A DNA stretch of 64,000 nucleotides from Paraburkholderia sp. BL23I1N1 (GCF_003610295.1 NZ_RAPV01000001.1:1674001-1738000); one strand, 5' to 3'. Shown: positions 36,481 to 47,384, counted from the stretch's first letter. Notes: generated by a model from the letters alone, not told the origin. Translations and numbers: made by a program.

Positions 36481-36791
36481 CACCCAGCGATGCCGACATC
36501 GACAACATCGGGGCCGGGTTCTGAGTCTGTCTTCCTCACCTCGCGGGCGGCGACGCCTGCGGGGCATGGCCGAATCTTGCACTGGTCCTTGCGCCACCGT
36601 CTGGTGTCGGATTTACACTGCCGTCAACAAGTGCTTGTGCGTCCCTTGAAGACGGCGTCAACGACACGCCCATCGTGCTGCAAACGGGACAACGGGTTTC
36701 TATCGGGTTCGCAGCGGATGAACACATAGGCCATTAGCATACCTAATAAATAACCGAGCACTCGCAAAAAGGACGGTGGTTCGTGCATCAT

Positions 36792-36875
36792 CGGCAAACG
36801 GCAAACGGCAAACGGCAAACGGCAAACGGCAAACGGCAAACGGCAAACGGCAAACGGCAAACGGCAAACGGCAAA
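36792..36875. repeat. Twelve perfect tandem copies of CGGCAAA
   Basis: A heptanucleotide repeat with 12 identical units and partial units at both ends (TCGGCAA before, CGGCCAA after). Seven is not a multiple of three, so it is unlikely to be within a coding frame. It lies between the integrase scrap and the second nifH promoter. It is a likely variable-number tract. Confidence 0.97.
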
Positions 36876-36996
36876 CGGCCAAGCGGTTTTGCAACGTTCA
36901 TACCAACGCCGAATCGGGTTTGGGCGATGGTGAAGACGCCAAAGCATGGAGATGAACCCGCGCTCGAGTTGCATTTGCGACAAAGACTCGCGGGTT

Positions 36997-37012
36997 TGTC
37001 GGGAAGCTGACG
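36997..37012. promoter_or_regulatory. Degenerate NifA site of the second nifH copy
   Basis: TGTCGGGAAGCTGACG keeps TGT and spacing, with ACA changed to ACG. It is 96 bp upstream of the -24 element, against 99 bp at the intact nifH, so the whole control region was copied. Confidence 0.55.
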
Positions 37013-37091
37013 TCGCGAACGTCGCAAGCCACAATTCCGGAAACTTGCGAAAAGCCCTATTCGGCTGGGCTCTCGACGCCTCGTACGCACA

Positions 37092-37107
37092 TGGCACGAT
37101 AGCTGCG
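37092..37107 (+). promoter_or_regulatory. Sigma-54 promoter of the second, decayed nif locus
   Basis: TGGCACGATAGCTGCG has GG and GC 12 bp apart and shares the unusual CTGC -12 block with the intact nifH promoter. The leader that follows also aligns with the nifH leader (GCGTGACTCGA, then AAGAAGAC). It could still drive transcription of the pseudogene and, by read-through, the genes after 38.4 kb. Confidence 0.75.
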
Positions 37108-37257
37108 TGAGAGCGATCCGCGCGAACACAATCCGACCGACGCGTGACTCGACGGAAGAAGACAGACGGGACGAACCGCTGGCTGAGGACATGGTCGCGG
37201 CTTTGCAGCCCAAACTCGCACCCTGGCTTTCACCTTCTATCTCATTGGAGTACGACA

Positions 37258-38332
37258 ATGTCTCAACTTCGGCAGATCACCTTCGACGGAAAAGGTGGGA
37301 TCGGCGAGCAGAAGGGTAGCGTACGGGAAGACTACGATGTGCCGTTCGCACACACGCCCGCGTTTTTTGGAAACCATGTGACCGGTTGTGACAATGCGCT
37401 ACCGGGCATTCTGAAGCGCTCTTGGCGCGGTAAGGCCGGAACTGCCGCCCCGCTTGCACGCGTGCCGGACGACAGCGCGAACTTTATCGGCGGAGACGAC
37501 GACTTCGTCGTCGGCAACATGAGGGGGATTCGGCGAAACTTCGATCTATTCGGCGTGACGGTCAACATCTGCGATCCATCTGAGATATGGAACGCATCGA
37601 CCGATGGCGACTTCCGGATGTACAACGGGGGAGCGACAAAGGAGGGAGTAGGATGCGCGCTGAACGCAAAAGCGACATCGGTGTTCCACGAATATTGTTG
37701 CGAGAAGGCGAGGAGATTCACCGCCGAGCACGACCAGGAGATTATCGCGTTGAACGCGCCCATCGGCGTCGTAGGTACCGACCATTTCCTTATGACGGGA
37801 AGGCGGATTCCTGCAGAGCTTGAAATGGAGCTGTGACAACTAGTCGATGCCATGGCGGACACTCAGCCGAATCTACACGGAAAGCGCTATGCACTCTATG
37901 GCGATGCCGACCAGACGCTCGGATTCACTCAATTTCTGCGGGAAGTTAGCGAGGAGCCAGCGCACGTTCTGTCCACCAACGGTACCGATCGCTGCGCGTC
38001 GAAAGTGCGGGCGCTTTTGGACGCGTCGCCATACGGTGCACAATGCAAGGTTTACCCAATGCGCGACCTTGGCACCTTCTCGCTGCTATTCATAGAGCCG
38101 GTGCAGTTCCTGATCGGCAACACCCATGGCAAGTATCTGGAGCGCCACACCGGGACATCCCTCGTGCGCTTGTATTCCCTATATTTGACCGTCACCACTA
38201 CCACTGCTACCCGACTTGGGGGGCGGCGGATTGCGGATACTGCTGGCACTGGTCGACGAACTTTTCGAAGCACTGCACGCGAGCACGATTTCTGTGTCGA
38301 AGAGCGATTACAGCTATGACATCGTCCGATGA
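37258..38332 (+). pseudogene. nifH-nifK chimeric pseudogene
   Basis: It starts as NifH (MSQLRQITFDGKGGIG, with K of the P-loop lost) and at codon 17 switches to NifK at the [19 protein letters not shown] region, continuing to the NifK end (SKSDYSYDIVR, stop 38330-38332). The rest of nifH, all nifD and about 170 codons of nifK are missing. The junction falls at a short shared GCAAG. Downstream there is a TGA at 37834-37836 and at least one later frameshift. Many substitutions separate it from the intact genes, so it is an old second nif locus rather than a recent duplication. Confidence 0.92.
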
Positions 38333-38407
38333 CGGCATCATGGCACAGGTATTCCCCGGTCTCGCGAAGCGATCGAGGTATGTCTCTTACTGGCTGAGGA
38401 GGGCTTC

Positions 38408-39508
38408 ATGAATCACATCTGGCTTCGATGCGAAAGCAAACGTTTTGAGCGCCGCACGCCCCTTGTACCGGCTCATGCTGCGATGTTGGCCAAGAAAGGC
38501 ATTGTAGTGACCGTAGAGCATTCGCCCATTCGGTGCTTCCCGGACGAGCAATACGAAAAAGTCGGGTGTGAGATCGTCAAGTCGCATTCTTGGCAAAACG
38601 CGCCTTCCGATGCGTACATTCTAGGACTGAAAGAGCTAAGTGAAGACGTCAACGAGGTCCGCCATACTCACATTTATTTTGGCCATGTTTTCAAGCAACA
38701 GACGGGCGCGGTTGAGGTGCTAGACCGGTTCCGCCGAGGCGGAGGCACGCTGCTCGATCTTGAGTATCTTCGAGACTTTCGGGGTTTGGAGCTTGTGAGT
38801 CGAGGAGTAAGTTTCTGGGCGGGTGTATGTGGGGCGGCCGTGACGCTGGAACTTATGGAACGAAAGATGAGTAATGCGGCAGAAGTATCGCTAGAGAAAA
38901 CGTTCCATAGTAGCTTTGAAGAGCTAGTAGAGTTTCTGGAGCGGAGGATCGAAAAAGTAAGAAACGCTAGGATCCTCATAGCTGGTGCACGGGGAGTGAC
39001 TGGATCGGGAGTGCGCTACCTGTTGGAGACCGTTGGCCTCGGTCACGAATGTTGGGGAAGGACGGAGACTGCCTCAGACTCACGTCATGAGCTTCTAGAT
39101 TTCGACATCTTTTTCAACTGCATACGGTCAGACGAAACAACGACGACACTGCTCCACCCAAAAATGCTCGAAAAGCCGCATCGGCTTTCGATGATTGGCG
39201 ACGTAAGTTGCGACGCGGCCAGTCCGTACAACCCACTACGTATTTATCGAGAGTCGACCGATTTCTCCAAACCACGACAGACGTGTGGTTCAGGGGAAAA
39301 CTCCGTTGATATAGTCGCATTGGACAATGTTGCGTCGCTGTTACCTGTGGACGCGAGTTCGGCAATAAGTAGAGAGTTATTCCCTTTCCTTTGTGAGCTT
39401 TTTATAAGCGGAGGCTACTACATCGACTCAGCGTGGGGGACTGCATATCTCAATTTCGCCGCGAGTCTTGCGAGGACGAAAAAATGCAAACCAGAAGCAA
39501 AAACGTGA
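38408..39508 (+). CDS. Lys1-type saccharopine dehydrogenase (L-lysine-forming family)
   Basis: A 366-residue protein resembling fungal-type NAD+ saccharopine dehydrogenase: WLRCESKRFERRTPLVPAHA, then YILGLKELSED, FGHVFKQQTGAVEVLDRFRR, LLDLEYLRDFRGL, the dinucleotide motif ILIAGARGVTGSGV and IGDVSCDAASPYNPLRIY. The family couples an amino acid and a 2-oxo acid into an opine-like secondary amine, or cleaves it. Base composition is more AT-rich than the nif genes, pointing to transfer. It overlaps the ATP-grasp gene by 25 bp, so the two products probably share a pathway. Confidence 0.88.
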   Translation: MNHIWLRCESKRFERRTPLVPAHAAMLAKKGIVVTVEHSPIRCFPDEQYEKVGCEIVKSHSWQNAPSDAYILGLKELSEDVNEVRHTHIYFGHVFKQQTGAVEVLDRFRRGGGTLLDLEYLRDFRGLELVSRGVSFWAGVCGAAVTLELMERKMSNAAEVSLEKTFHSSFEELVEFLERRIEKVRNARILIAGARGVTGSGVRYLLETVGLGHECWGRTETASDSRHELLDFDIFFNCIRSDETTTTLLHPKMLEKPHRLSMIGDVSCDAASPYNPLRIYRESTDFSKPRQTCGSGENSVDIVALDNVASLLPVDASSAISRELFPFLCELFISGGYYIDSAWGTAYLNFAASLARTKKCKPEAKT

Positions 39509-40740
39509 TTGTGATTGTTGATGGATGGTCGTCGGGGCGATATTTGGCACCGGCTTTCATCGGCCATGGATACGAGTGCATACACATTAGCTCAACAGAA
39601 AAAACGTCGCGGTTTGGCTACAAGCCGGTTGACTACATTGCCAACTTTCATTTCGAATCGACCGGCATGTCGGGAATACTCGAAAATCTGCGCGGGTATT
39701 CAGTTAAAGCAATCATGCCCGGTAGTGAGTCCGGTGTCGTACTAGCAGATTTATTAGCCGATAATTTCGCTGTTCCGCGAAATGACGCCAGAACAACGCA
39801 GGCTCGCAGAAACAAATTTCATATGATCGAAGCACTTAAGAAGGCTGGTATATCCAGTATGAGGCAATTCGCTTCGCGGTCGCTCTGCGAGCTTCTCGCC
39901 TGGTACAGTGAATCTGAGTTGGATACGGTCATATTGAAGCCAACAATGGGAGCGAAGTCGGATGGTGTCGCACTTTGTTCGAATGCGAAGGACATAGAAG
40001 CTGCCTTCGTGACCACTCATGGGAAACCGAACGTGACAGGAGTAATCAATACGGAATTCGTAATTCAAGAACGTCTTCAAGGCCAGGAGTTGATGGTAAA
40101 TAGTGTCAGTTGTGAGGGCCATCATTTTGTCACCGATATGTGGATCGGCGTTGGTGGCTTGGTGGACACAATCTCGACAGACGAGTATGCCCAACTCGTA
40201 ATGCGGCGGACGGAAATTTTCGAGAGGGTCGAGAAATATGTTCTTGAGACGCTGGACGCGCTGGGAATTCGCAACGGCGCGGCACACAGTGAGGTGATGC
40301 TGACGGTCAATGGACCGCGGCTTATCGAGTGCGGCGCGCGTCTGACCGGCGCTCAACTCTTCGCGGCCGTCGAGGAGGCGCAGGGATACAGTCAACTTTC
40401 TGTGATGGTTGAGACGGTATTGAATTCCGGACAGTTTCAAAGGCGAGTGAACGCATTGCGTGGGTCAAGACAAAAAGGCCTAAGGTTTGTTTACATGTGT
40501 TCGAATCGGGAAGGATATGTTGTGAACAATCCAGATCTCATTCGATTTGGCGAATTGGCGACACTGGACCGGATGATTGTATTCCCGAAGATCGGCGATT
40601 ATCTGACAAAGACGCACGGCAGCCGAGGGCGACCGGGATATGCGTTCCTCTTGTCCAGTGATAATCAAACCTTGGACATGGACTATGTCCGCTTCCGGGA
40701 ACTCGAGGCAAAAATGTTTCAGCATGTATTGGAGGCATAG
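39484..40740 (+). CDS. ATP-grasp ligase coupled to the saccharopine dehydrogenase
   Basis: A 418-residue ATP-grasp enzyme. After an N-terminal pre-ATP-grasp domain (VIVIVDGWSSGRYLAPAFIG) come ATP-binding and metal-site segments TVILKPTMGAKSDGVALC, FVIQERLQGQELMVNSVSCE and HSEVMLTVNGPRLIECGARL. Such enzymes join a carboxylate to an amine via an acyl phosphate, as in peptide-like natural products. The ATG at 39484 lies inside the upstream gene's end. Low GC like its partner. The substrate is unknown; joining an amino acid to a saccharopine-like product is an inference. Confidence 0.88.
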   Translation: MQTRSKNVIVIVDGWSSGRYLAPAFIGHGYECIHISSTEKTSRFGYKPVDYIANFHFESTGMSGILENLRGYSVKAIMPGSESGVVLADLLADNFAVPRNDARTTQARRNKFHMIEALKKAGISSMRQFASRSLCELLAWYSESELDTVILKPTMGAKSDGVALCSNAKDIEAAFVTTHGKPNVTGVINTEFVIQERLQGQELMVNSVSCEGHHFVTDMWIGVGGLVDTISTDEYAQLVMRRTEIFERVEKYVLETLDALGIRNGAAHSEVMLTVNGPRLIECGARLTGAQLFAAVEEAQGYSQLSVMVETVLNSGQFQRRVNALRGSRQKGLRFVYMCSNREGYVVNNPDLIRFGELATLDRMIVFPKIGDYLTKTHGSRGRPGYAFLLSSDNQTLDMDYVRFRELEAKMFQHVLEA

Positions 40741-40884
40741 GCAACATCCCCAACGACCGGGTCGGTGGACTAACTGGGTTTTCGGTATCCTATGTAAATT
40801 GTTAGATTTTCGCTAGGAGCACAGAAAGATGCATGTTCAACAAGCGAGCGGAGTTCGCCTGGCATTCCGAAGAGGGAGATAGAC

Positions 40885-42057
40885 TTGAAATTTGCGAATC
40901 TCGTCGAGCGCTTGCAGGGCGAGCGAACGTCGGCGTGGGACATTCACAGGGCGGCTAGGCTGGCGGCCGTTCAAGGCGAAGATGTGATCGTGCTCAGCGT
41001 TGGCGATCCGGATTTCCCGACTCCCGCTCCCGTCGTTGAACGTGCCATCTCGGCCCTGCACGAAGACGATACACATTATACCGGCGGCGCCGGTCGGGAT
41101 AACCTGCGTGAGGCGATCGCGACTGAACATCAGGCCGACAGCGGCCGTGCCGTCACCAAGGCGAATGTAATCGTCTGTGCCGGCGCGCAGAACGGACTGT
41201 TCGCGTCGTCGCTCTGCGTCTGCGAGGCCGGCGACGAAGTGCTCGTGCCAGAGCCGATGTATCTGACGTACGAAGCTGCAATTCGCGCCTCCGGCGCCAC
41301 CCTCGTGCCCGTAGCGGTGGACGCCGCGAATGGCTTCCATCTCGACTGCGAGGCGCTTAGAGCCGCAGTTACCGCGCGCACACGCGCAATCTTCTTCGCG
41401 ACGCCCTGCAATCCCACTGGCGTGGTCATGCCGCGCGAACATCTTGAACAGATCGCCGCGTTGGCGCGCGAGCGCGACTTATGGGTCGTCTCTGACGAGG
41501 TATACGCGGACCTCACTTTTGAGCGCGACCACATTAGCATCGCGTCTTTGGAAGGCATGGCGAGCCGAACGTTGACGTTAGGCAGTTTTTCAAAGTCGCA
41601 TGCAATGACCGGCTGGCGGCTAGGCTGGGTAATCGGGCCGGAGGCAGCGATCGATCATCTGGGTCGACTGGCACTTTGCATGTTGTATGGACTACCGGGT
41701 TTCATCCAACAAGCTGGATTGGCGGCGCTCGAACACCGTCGTTCCGTGGTCGCGCAGATGAGAGACGTGTATCGCCGGCGGCGTGATGCCGTGTTTCAGC
41801 GCCTGAATGCCGTTCAGAATCTTCAATGCCTGCTTCCAGAGGCGGGCATCTTCATGATGATCGACATTCGGGGAACGGGAATAGGCACACACGACTTCAC
41901 GTGGCAACTGCTCCGAGAGAAAGGCGTCTCTCTGCTCGATGCTAGTCGCTTTGGTCCGACTGCAAACGGTTTCGTGAGGCTGGCACTAGTGGTGGATGAG
42001 CCGAAGCTCAATGAGGCCTGCAATCGGATCGAGGATTTCGTTCGGCGACGTCGCTAA
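40885..42057 (+). CDS. Class I/II pyridoxal-phosphate aminotransferase
   Basis: A 390-residue fold-type I aminotransferase: VLSVGDPDFPTPAPVVERAI, CAGAQNGLFASSLCV, TPCNPTGVVMPREHLEQIAA, DEVYADLTFERDH, PLP lysine in GSFSKSHAMTGWRLGWVIG, and the substrate-binding arginine region GFVRLALVVD. It has a TTG start with AGGGAGATAGAC upstream. It lies 144 bp after the ATP-grasp gene and has higher GC than the two genes before it. It may make or consume a 2-oxo acid for the dehydrogenase. Confidence 0.9.
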   Translation: MKFANLVERLQGERTSAWDIHRAARLAAVQGEDVIVLSVGDPDFPTPAPVVERAISALHEDDTHYTGGAGRDNLREAIATEHQADSGRAVTKANVIVCAGAQNGLFASSLCVCEAGDEVLVPEPMYLTYEAAIRASGATLVPVAVDAANGFHLDCEALRAAVTARTRAIFFATPCNPTGVVMPREHLEQIAALARERDLWVVSDEVYADLTFERDHISIASLEGMASRTLTLGSFSKSHAMTGWRLGWVIGPEAAIDHLGRLALCMLYGLPGFIQQAGLAALEHRRSVVAQMRDVYRRRRDAVFQRLNAVQNLQCLLPEAGIFMMIDIRGTGIGTHDFTWQLLREKGVSLLDASRFGPTANGFVRLALVVDEPKLNEACNRIEDFVRRRR

Positions 42058-42081
42058 CAATTCGCTCGGACCTACTGATAA

Positions 42082-43136
<1,055 letters not shown>

Positions 43137-43330
43137 TTAATTTGGCCAGTTAAGCTTGAAGGGTTTGTTGTTCAAATCGAAACAGGAGTGACGCGATTGC
43201 GGAGTTTGCCTCGGCCAAGCTAGAGAAACGGTGACTACGAGGTCGGGCGAGAATGTGGCGTTGGGCAAGAAGCACCCCTTGCTCGACCTTGCTTTATCGT
43301 AAGTCAGCAACTGCTTTTCGTGACGACGAT

Positions 43331-43597
43331 CAGGCGATCGCAACGGCCGAAATCATCCATCCATTCCATCCTCAGCGCGGTAGCCGCCTTCACGTCGCAC
43401 ACGACGACAGAACTGGGGCGAGGCCGCGTGATGTTCTACAACGGCGATGCCCGGCTGGTGTCCATCATGGCGTCATGGACTGACGCCGACGTACCGGACT
43501 CGTTCGCCAGGCGGCAGCGGGGCGCTCCTGGTTGCGCACGGACGACCTGCGCCGGTACAATGAGTTGATGGCGGAGATTGCGGATCATGTCAAATAA
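43331..43597 (+). pseudogene. DUF5372-type protein remnant
   Basis: IATAEIIHPFHPQRG, then in another frame GRVMFYNGDARLVSIMASWT, DADVPDSFA and finally LRTDDLRRYNELMAEIADHV. This matches a short family (ITHPFHPLxGxxF ... VSxPAxWTD) that I recall accompanying serine recombinases in rhizobia. At least two frameshifts break it. Its likely partners are the HTH remnant at 44969 and the recombinase pieces after 45640. Confidence 0.65.
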
Positions 43598-43711
43598 AAT
43601 GCGCTGCGTCGCGCTCAACCGGTTGTTGCAACACCTTCTGGTCTAATGTCGGGCCAAGAGGAAAAGTAAGTGAATCAAAAATGAAGATGCGTGCTATCAC
43701 CTGCATAGACG

Positions 43712-44663
43712 TTGTTGTGGCAGAGATGGAAAGATGGTGAGTCGTTAAGCGACATCGGCCGCTCGCTCGGCATCCATGCAGGCGATTCAATCCGTCAGAT
43801 CGCAGCGAGCCTGGGCCGGTCACCGTCGACGATCAGCCGTGAAGTAGCCCGCCATGGCGGGCTGAACAAATACGGGGCAGCGCTGGCTGACGCAAACGTG
43901 CGGCACAGGGCAGGCTACCGAAACCCTGCCGTCTTGCCGTGAACGCTAAACTGAGTCGGCTAGTCGCCAGAACGGTGCAACTGAGATTGGCGCCACAGCA
44001 GATCGCCGGCTGGCTGAAGCAGCAGTACCCCGATGATGAAACCATGCAGGTCTTACACGAAACGATTTACCGCAGTCTGTTCATTCAGGCCCGTGGAGTG
44101 CTGAAAGCGGAACTGATGAAGATCTGCGCATGCGCCGGATGATGCGACGTTCGAAGAAAGCGTCAACAAAGGGACAACCGCGCGGGCAGATCATTGATGC
44201 GGTATCAATCCGCGAACGGCCTGCCGAAGTCGAAGACCGGGCTGTTCCGGGGCACTGAGAAGGCGACTTGCTGAGCGACTCGAACAATACACGCATTGCC
44301 ACCCTGGTAGAGCGTCATTCGCACTTCACCATCCTCGTGAAGGTAAAGGGCAAGGACACGGAAAGTATCGTATCCGGGCTGAGCAAACAGGTTCGCAAGC
44401 TGCGTGCGGAACTCCGCCGATCGGTCACATGGGACCGGGGCATGGAACTCGCACAGCACAAGCAATTCACAGTCGCCGCCGACATGCAGATCTACTTCTG
44501 CAGTCCCCAAAGCCCGTGGCAGCGTGGCACGAAGGAGAATACCAACGGAGTGCTCCGGCAGTACTTCCCCAAAGGCACCGGTTTGGCCGGCTACTCGCAA
44601 GGCGATCTGAAGAAGATCACCTTGCAGTTGAACAGCGACCCAGAAAGACGTCGGGTTTCATGA
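43712..44663 (+). pseudogene. IS30-family transposase, broken
   Basis: The N-terminal helix-turn-helix domain reads SIRQIAASLGRSPSTISREV, then ARHGGLNKYGAALADANV; the middle APQQIAGWLKQQYPDDETMQ, VLHETIYRSLFIQARGVL; the catalytic end TLVERHSHFTILVKVKGKDT, SVTWDRGMELAQHKQFTVAA and SPWQRGTKENTNGVLRQYFP (the DDE glutamate). All IS30 parts are present but in three frames with several stops, so it is inactive. Confidence 0.9.
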
Positions 44664-44968
44664 CGCCTGCAGATAAACTAAACGCCAGCCTGGGTGTTGC
44701 AACCATCGGTTGAACCTGTCGCGGCGTAAATCACATTACGCCGCTTTATTCTTCGATGACTGGCACGATGCACCGGTATTTTCGGCAAATCATGCCAATT
44801 TATGCATCGATTAGATAAGCTAATTGTTTTAGGAATATAAATTTTGCAGCATATTTCAAATCACACCGTACGCAGCAAGGGCGCCGCCTTGAAGAAGCTC
44901 GGTCTGTAGATCGAACGCCTTAAGCGCCTCGGCGTGCTGAACCCGCATCCCGAACGCGTGCACGCTTC
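44664..44968. other. AT-rich gap after the IS30 remnant
   Basis: About 300 bp, locally AT-rich (near 44800-44870), with no open frame or motif I can support. It probably includes the end of the IS30 element. Confidence 0.4.
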
Positions 44969-45626
44969 TTGGTTTCAGTCGGGAGATTTTTTCGGCGCCA
45001 ACGTGACCTGATCCAGCTCAAGCACGAGACGCTGCGTCACGTCAGCGTCCGCGGCACATCGAAGGCCGAAGCGGCGACATTTTTCGGCGTATCTCGCCCG
45101 ACCTTCTATCAGGCGGAAGCCGCGTTCGCGCGAGATGGGTTGCTTGGCCTCACACCGAAGCAGCGTAGCCCGAAAAGCGCGCACAAGCTCAGCACAGACG
45201 TCATGGCCTTCATCGACCAGCGCATTGAAGACGGCGGACCGATTCACGCTCGGGCGTTAGCCGACCGGCTCGAAACCGAGCTCGGTATCTCGGTTCATCC
45301 ACGCAGCATCGAACGCGCAATAGCGCGAAAAAAAAACCGTGGAACTTGCTGCCGCTCGCGATGCCATAGCGCAGGCACCGGTCGCTGCGTACGAGGCGTT
45401 ACGCACGGCCGTGATCGACGGCAGCCTCGTCCAGAGGGCGCTGCGGCGTTGCGTTACCAAGGCGTGCAGCACGGGCTTCCCATGCTCATTGAAACAGCGA
45501 CGACTAGGAACCCTTTCTACTGGACACGAACCCGTCGCGCATTTACTGCAGCCGAACGGCGCGTTGGTGCGCCTGTTGACCAATCTCGTGCTGCGCACTC
45601 ATTCGGGGCTCGTCCATGTCTACTGA
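44969..45626 (+). pseudogene. Helix-turn-helix companion protein of a serine recombinase, broken
   Basis: SVRGTSKAEAATFFGVSRPT, then FYQAEAAFARDGLLGLTPKQ, is a HTH domain, followed by RALADRLETELGISVHPRSI and ERAIARKKN. At a run of A (45330-45337) the frame shifts and VELAAARDAIAQAPVAAYEA continues in another frame. Such HTH proteins are, as I recall, encoded beside DUF5372-type and recombinase genes in rhizobial elements. It sits between these two remnants, consistent with one dismantled element. Confidence 0.65.
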
Positions 45627-45639
45627 CCGGTACCAGAAA

Positions 45640-46003
45640 TTACGGCTGACCACCTGCGGCGCGACGCCTTTCTACACGTGCGGCAATCTTCGCTGCGGCA
45701 AGTCTTCGAGAACACCGAGAGCATTAGGCGCCAGTACACGCTGCGCGACCGTGCTGTCGCCTTGGCTGGCCGATCGAGCGCATTCATGTCATCGACAGCG
45801 ACCTCTGTCTGTCAGGAGCCAGCGCGCAGCAGTGTGACCGGTTCCCGCATTTAATGGCCGAGGTTGCGATCGGCCACGCCGGCATCGTACTCGGTTGGAG
45901 GAGTCCCGGCTGGAGCGAAACAATGCGGATTGGCATCGCTTGCTTGAACTCGCCGCGCTGACACGAACTTTGATTTTGGACGAAGACGACGTCTACGATA
46001 GGT
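45640..46003 (+). pseudogene. Serine recombinase, N-terminal catalytic part (plus strand)
   Basis: Reading across frames: LRRDAFLHVRQSSLRQVFEN, then TESIRRQYTLRDRAVAL, RIHVIDSDLCLSGASAQQCD, EVAIGHAGIVLG, RLERNNADWHRLLELAALTR and TLILDEDDVYD. This is the resolvase domain of a large serine recombinase with two or more frameshifts. It stops abruptly at 46003. The continuation, LEGTMSEPELHVLNARLQRG, appears only at 47390. Confidence 0.8.
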
Positions 46004-47236
46004 CATGTTGATGCCCTCATCTGTTTGCTCGCGGGGCGATGACGAGATGGTCTCGCACGCCCGATTTGAGTTCCTGGAGTGCAGCGATGCTTTCCGCGGT
46101 ATCCGGTGTTGACGGCTTTGCGGGTCACGCTGCACATTGATGACGCCGGTGTGGATGCGGCGCTTGACCCAAGAGGTCGAGACCTGCAGACATTGCGCCA
46201 CCCTGGCAATGGTCAGCCATCCGGCGATATGGCGCTCACGGATTGATCTGGCGTCGTGCAGCACACGATGTCGCTGCCGGATGAGCTGTACGGTCCGTGC
46301 TGGGACATGGCTGCATCGGGCCGAGTGATGCCCCTCCTGGGTCAGGATCCCGGCGATCGTGACGTCGTCGATACCGTGCCGGGCAAGTTCAAGCACCCGC
46401 GCCTCCATCTCGGCGCCCCGGGAGAGCGCCAGTCCGGCGTGCACCCTGGGTTCAACCTCCAGTTGGGATATTTCGCCACCGCGCCAGACAACACGGATCG
46501 TGATGCGGTCGCGCGTGACCCGCTGCAGAATCATTTTATCAATAAGGGAACGCGGCAGAGCCTTCTTGCTCTCGCGATTGACTTGCGGCCGCTGCCAGAT
46601 TTCCGGTAGCCGGGCGCCGAGCGCAAGAAAGTCGCTTTGCTCTTCAGCGCTCAGCGCCTCCGGTTTGCATGCCTGCGCCTGACGATGGGCGAGCGCATTC
46701 TCCGCCTGGCGCAATTCGCGTAGCGCCGTTTCCCACCGCCGTTCAAACTCGGCAGCAATCAAACGGTTATCCGGATCGACGCGATTGTATTGGCGCTCGG
46801 CCAGGAGCGCCTGATAGCGTCGCCGTTCGACCTGCTGCGCCTCTGCCCGATTGGTGGCGTCACGGGTCTGCTGTCTTGCATGTTTTGCACGCGCCCAGGC
46901 CTCCAGCTCCGCCGGTCCAATTGCCGCGAGGAAGGCCTCAACGACCCGCGCATCGATCAGGTCAGCGGGCAGGTGCTGGCATAGCTGGGCCCCCTGACTG
47001 CGCAGCAGATAGTTACAGGCGTAGCTATTGGCATTCTTGTACTGCACCGCCATCTTGTGACCGCATTGCCCGCACCAGACGATGCCCTGGAGCACCGCTG
47101 CACCGTCGCGGGGTACCCCGCGCGTCTTGTTTCGCTGATATTCCGCATGGTTATCGCGCAGCATGGCCTGGACCTGTTCGAAACGTTCCCAGTCGAGGTA
47201 GACAGGATAACGGTCTTTCACGATGGACGGCGACAA
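45851..47236 (-). CDS. Large serine recombinase, C-terminal part (minus strand)
   Basis: A 461-codon open frame without the catalytic resolvase domain. It begins VKDRYPVYLDWERFEQVQAM, has the recombinase zinc-ribbon GIVWCGQCGHKMAVQYKNAN (then CNYL), a coiled-coil region (RAEAQQVERRRYQALLAERQ) and a C-terminal HTH part (GWLTIARVAQCLQVSTSWVK). The last 50 codons (below 46010) are antisense to the N-terminal fragment and probably not original. The serine active site is missing, so it cannot recombine alone. The opposite orientation to its N-terminal-type neighbours suggests an inversion or nested insertion. Confidence 0.75.
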   Translation of the reverse strand: MSPSIVKDRYPVYLDWERFEQVQAMLRDNHAEYQRNKTRGVPRDGAAVLQGIVWCGQCGHKMAVQYKNANSYACNYLLRSQGAQLCQHLPADLIDARVVEAFLAAIGPAELEAWARAKHARQQTRDATNRAEAQQVERRRYQALLAERQYNRVDPDNRLIAAEFERRWETALRELRQAENALAHRQAQACKPEALSAEEQSDFLALGARLPEIWQRPQVNRESKKALPRSLIDKMILQRVTRDRITIRVVWRGGEISQLEVEPRVHAGLALSRGAEMEARVLELARHGIDDVTIAGILTQEGHHSARCSHVPARTVQLIRQRHRVLHDARSIRERHIAGWLTIARVAQCLQVSTSWVKRRIHTGVINVQRDPQSRQHRIPRKASLHSRNSNRACETISSSPREQTDEGINMTYRRRRLRPKSKFVSARRVQASDANPHCFAPAGTPPTEYDAGVADRNLGH

Positions 47237-47384
47237 TGAACTTGTCCGGTCGGTATAGCGGCGATCATCTTGGCCGGTAGTGAGGAGTCGGAGGCGGCGT
47301 AGCCGCCGGAGACGACGAGCTACCGGCGGCGCTGATTCGGCGGAGGCTAGGATGGTCTGACTGAAGCCAAGAAGAAGCGGTCAG

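Noticed and set aside
36792..36875. CRISPR-like regular repeat
   Set aside because: The 7-bp units are directly contiguous with no spacers; it is a simple tandem repeat.
36624..37097. Minus-strand ORF with repeated AVCRLPF units as a repeat protein
   Set aside because: The repeat comes from translating the CGGCAAA tract, which is open in more than one frame; no start context or conserved domain.
38341..38355. Sigma-54-like TGGCACAGGTATTCC just before the Lys1-type gene
   Set aside because: The nearly invariant GC of the -12 block is CC here, and no TGT-N10-ACA was found near it. Kept only as a weak possibility.
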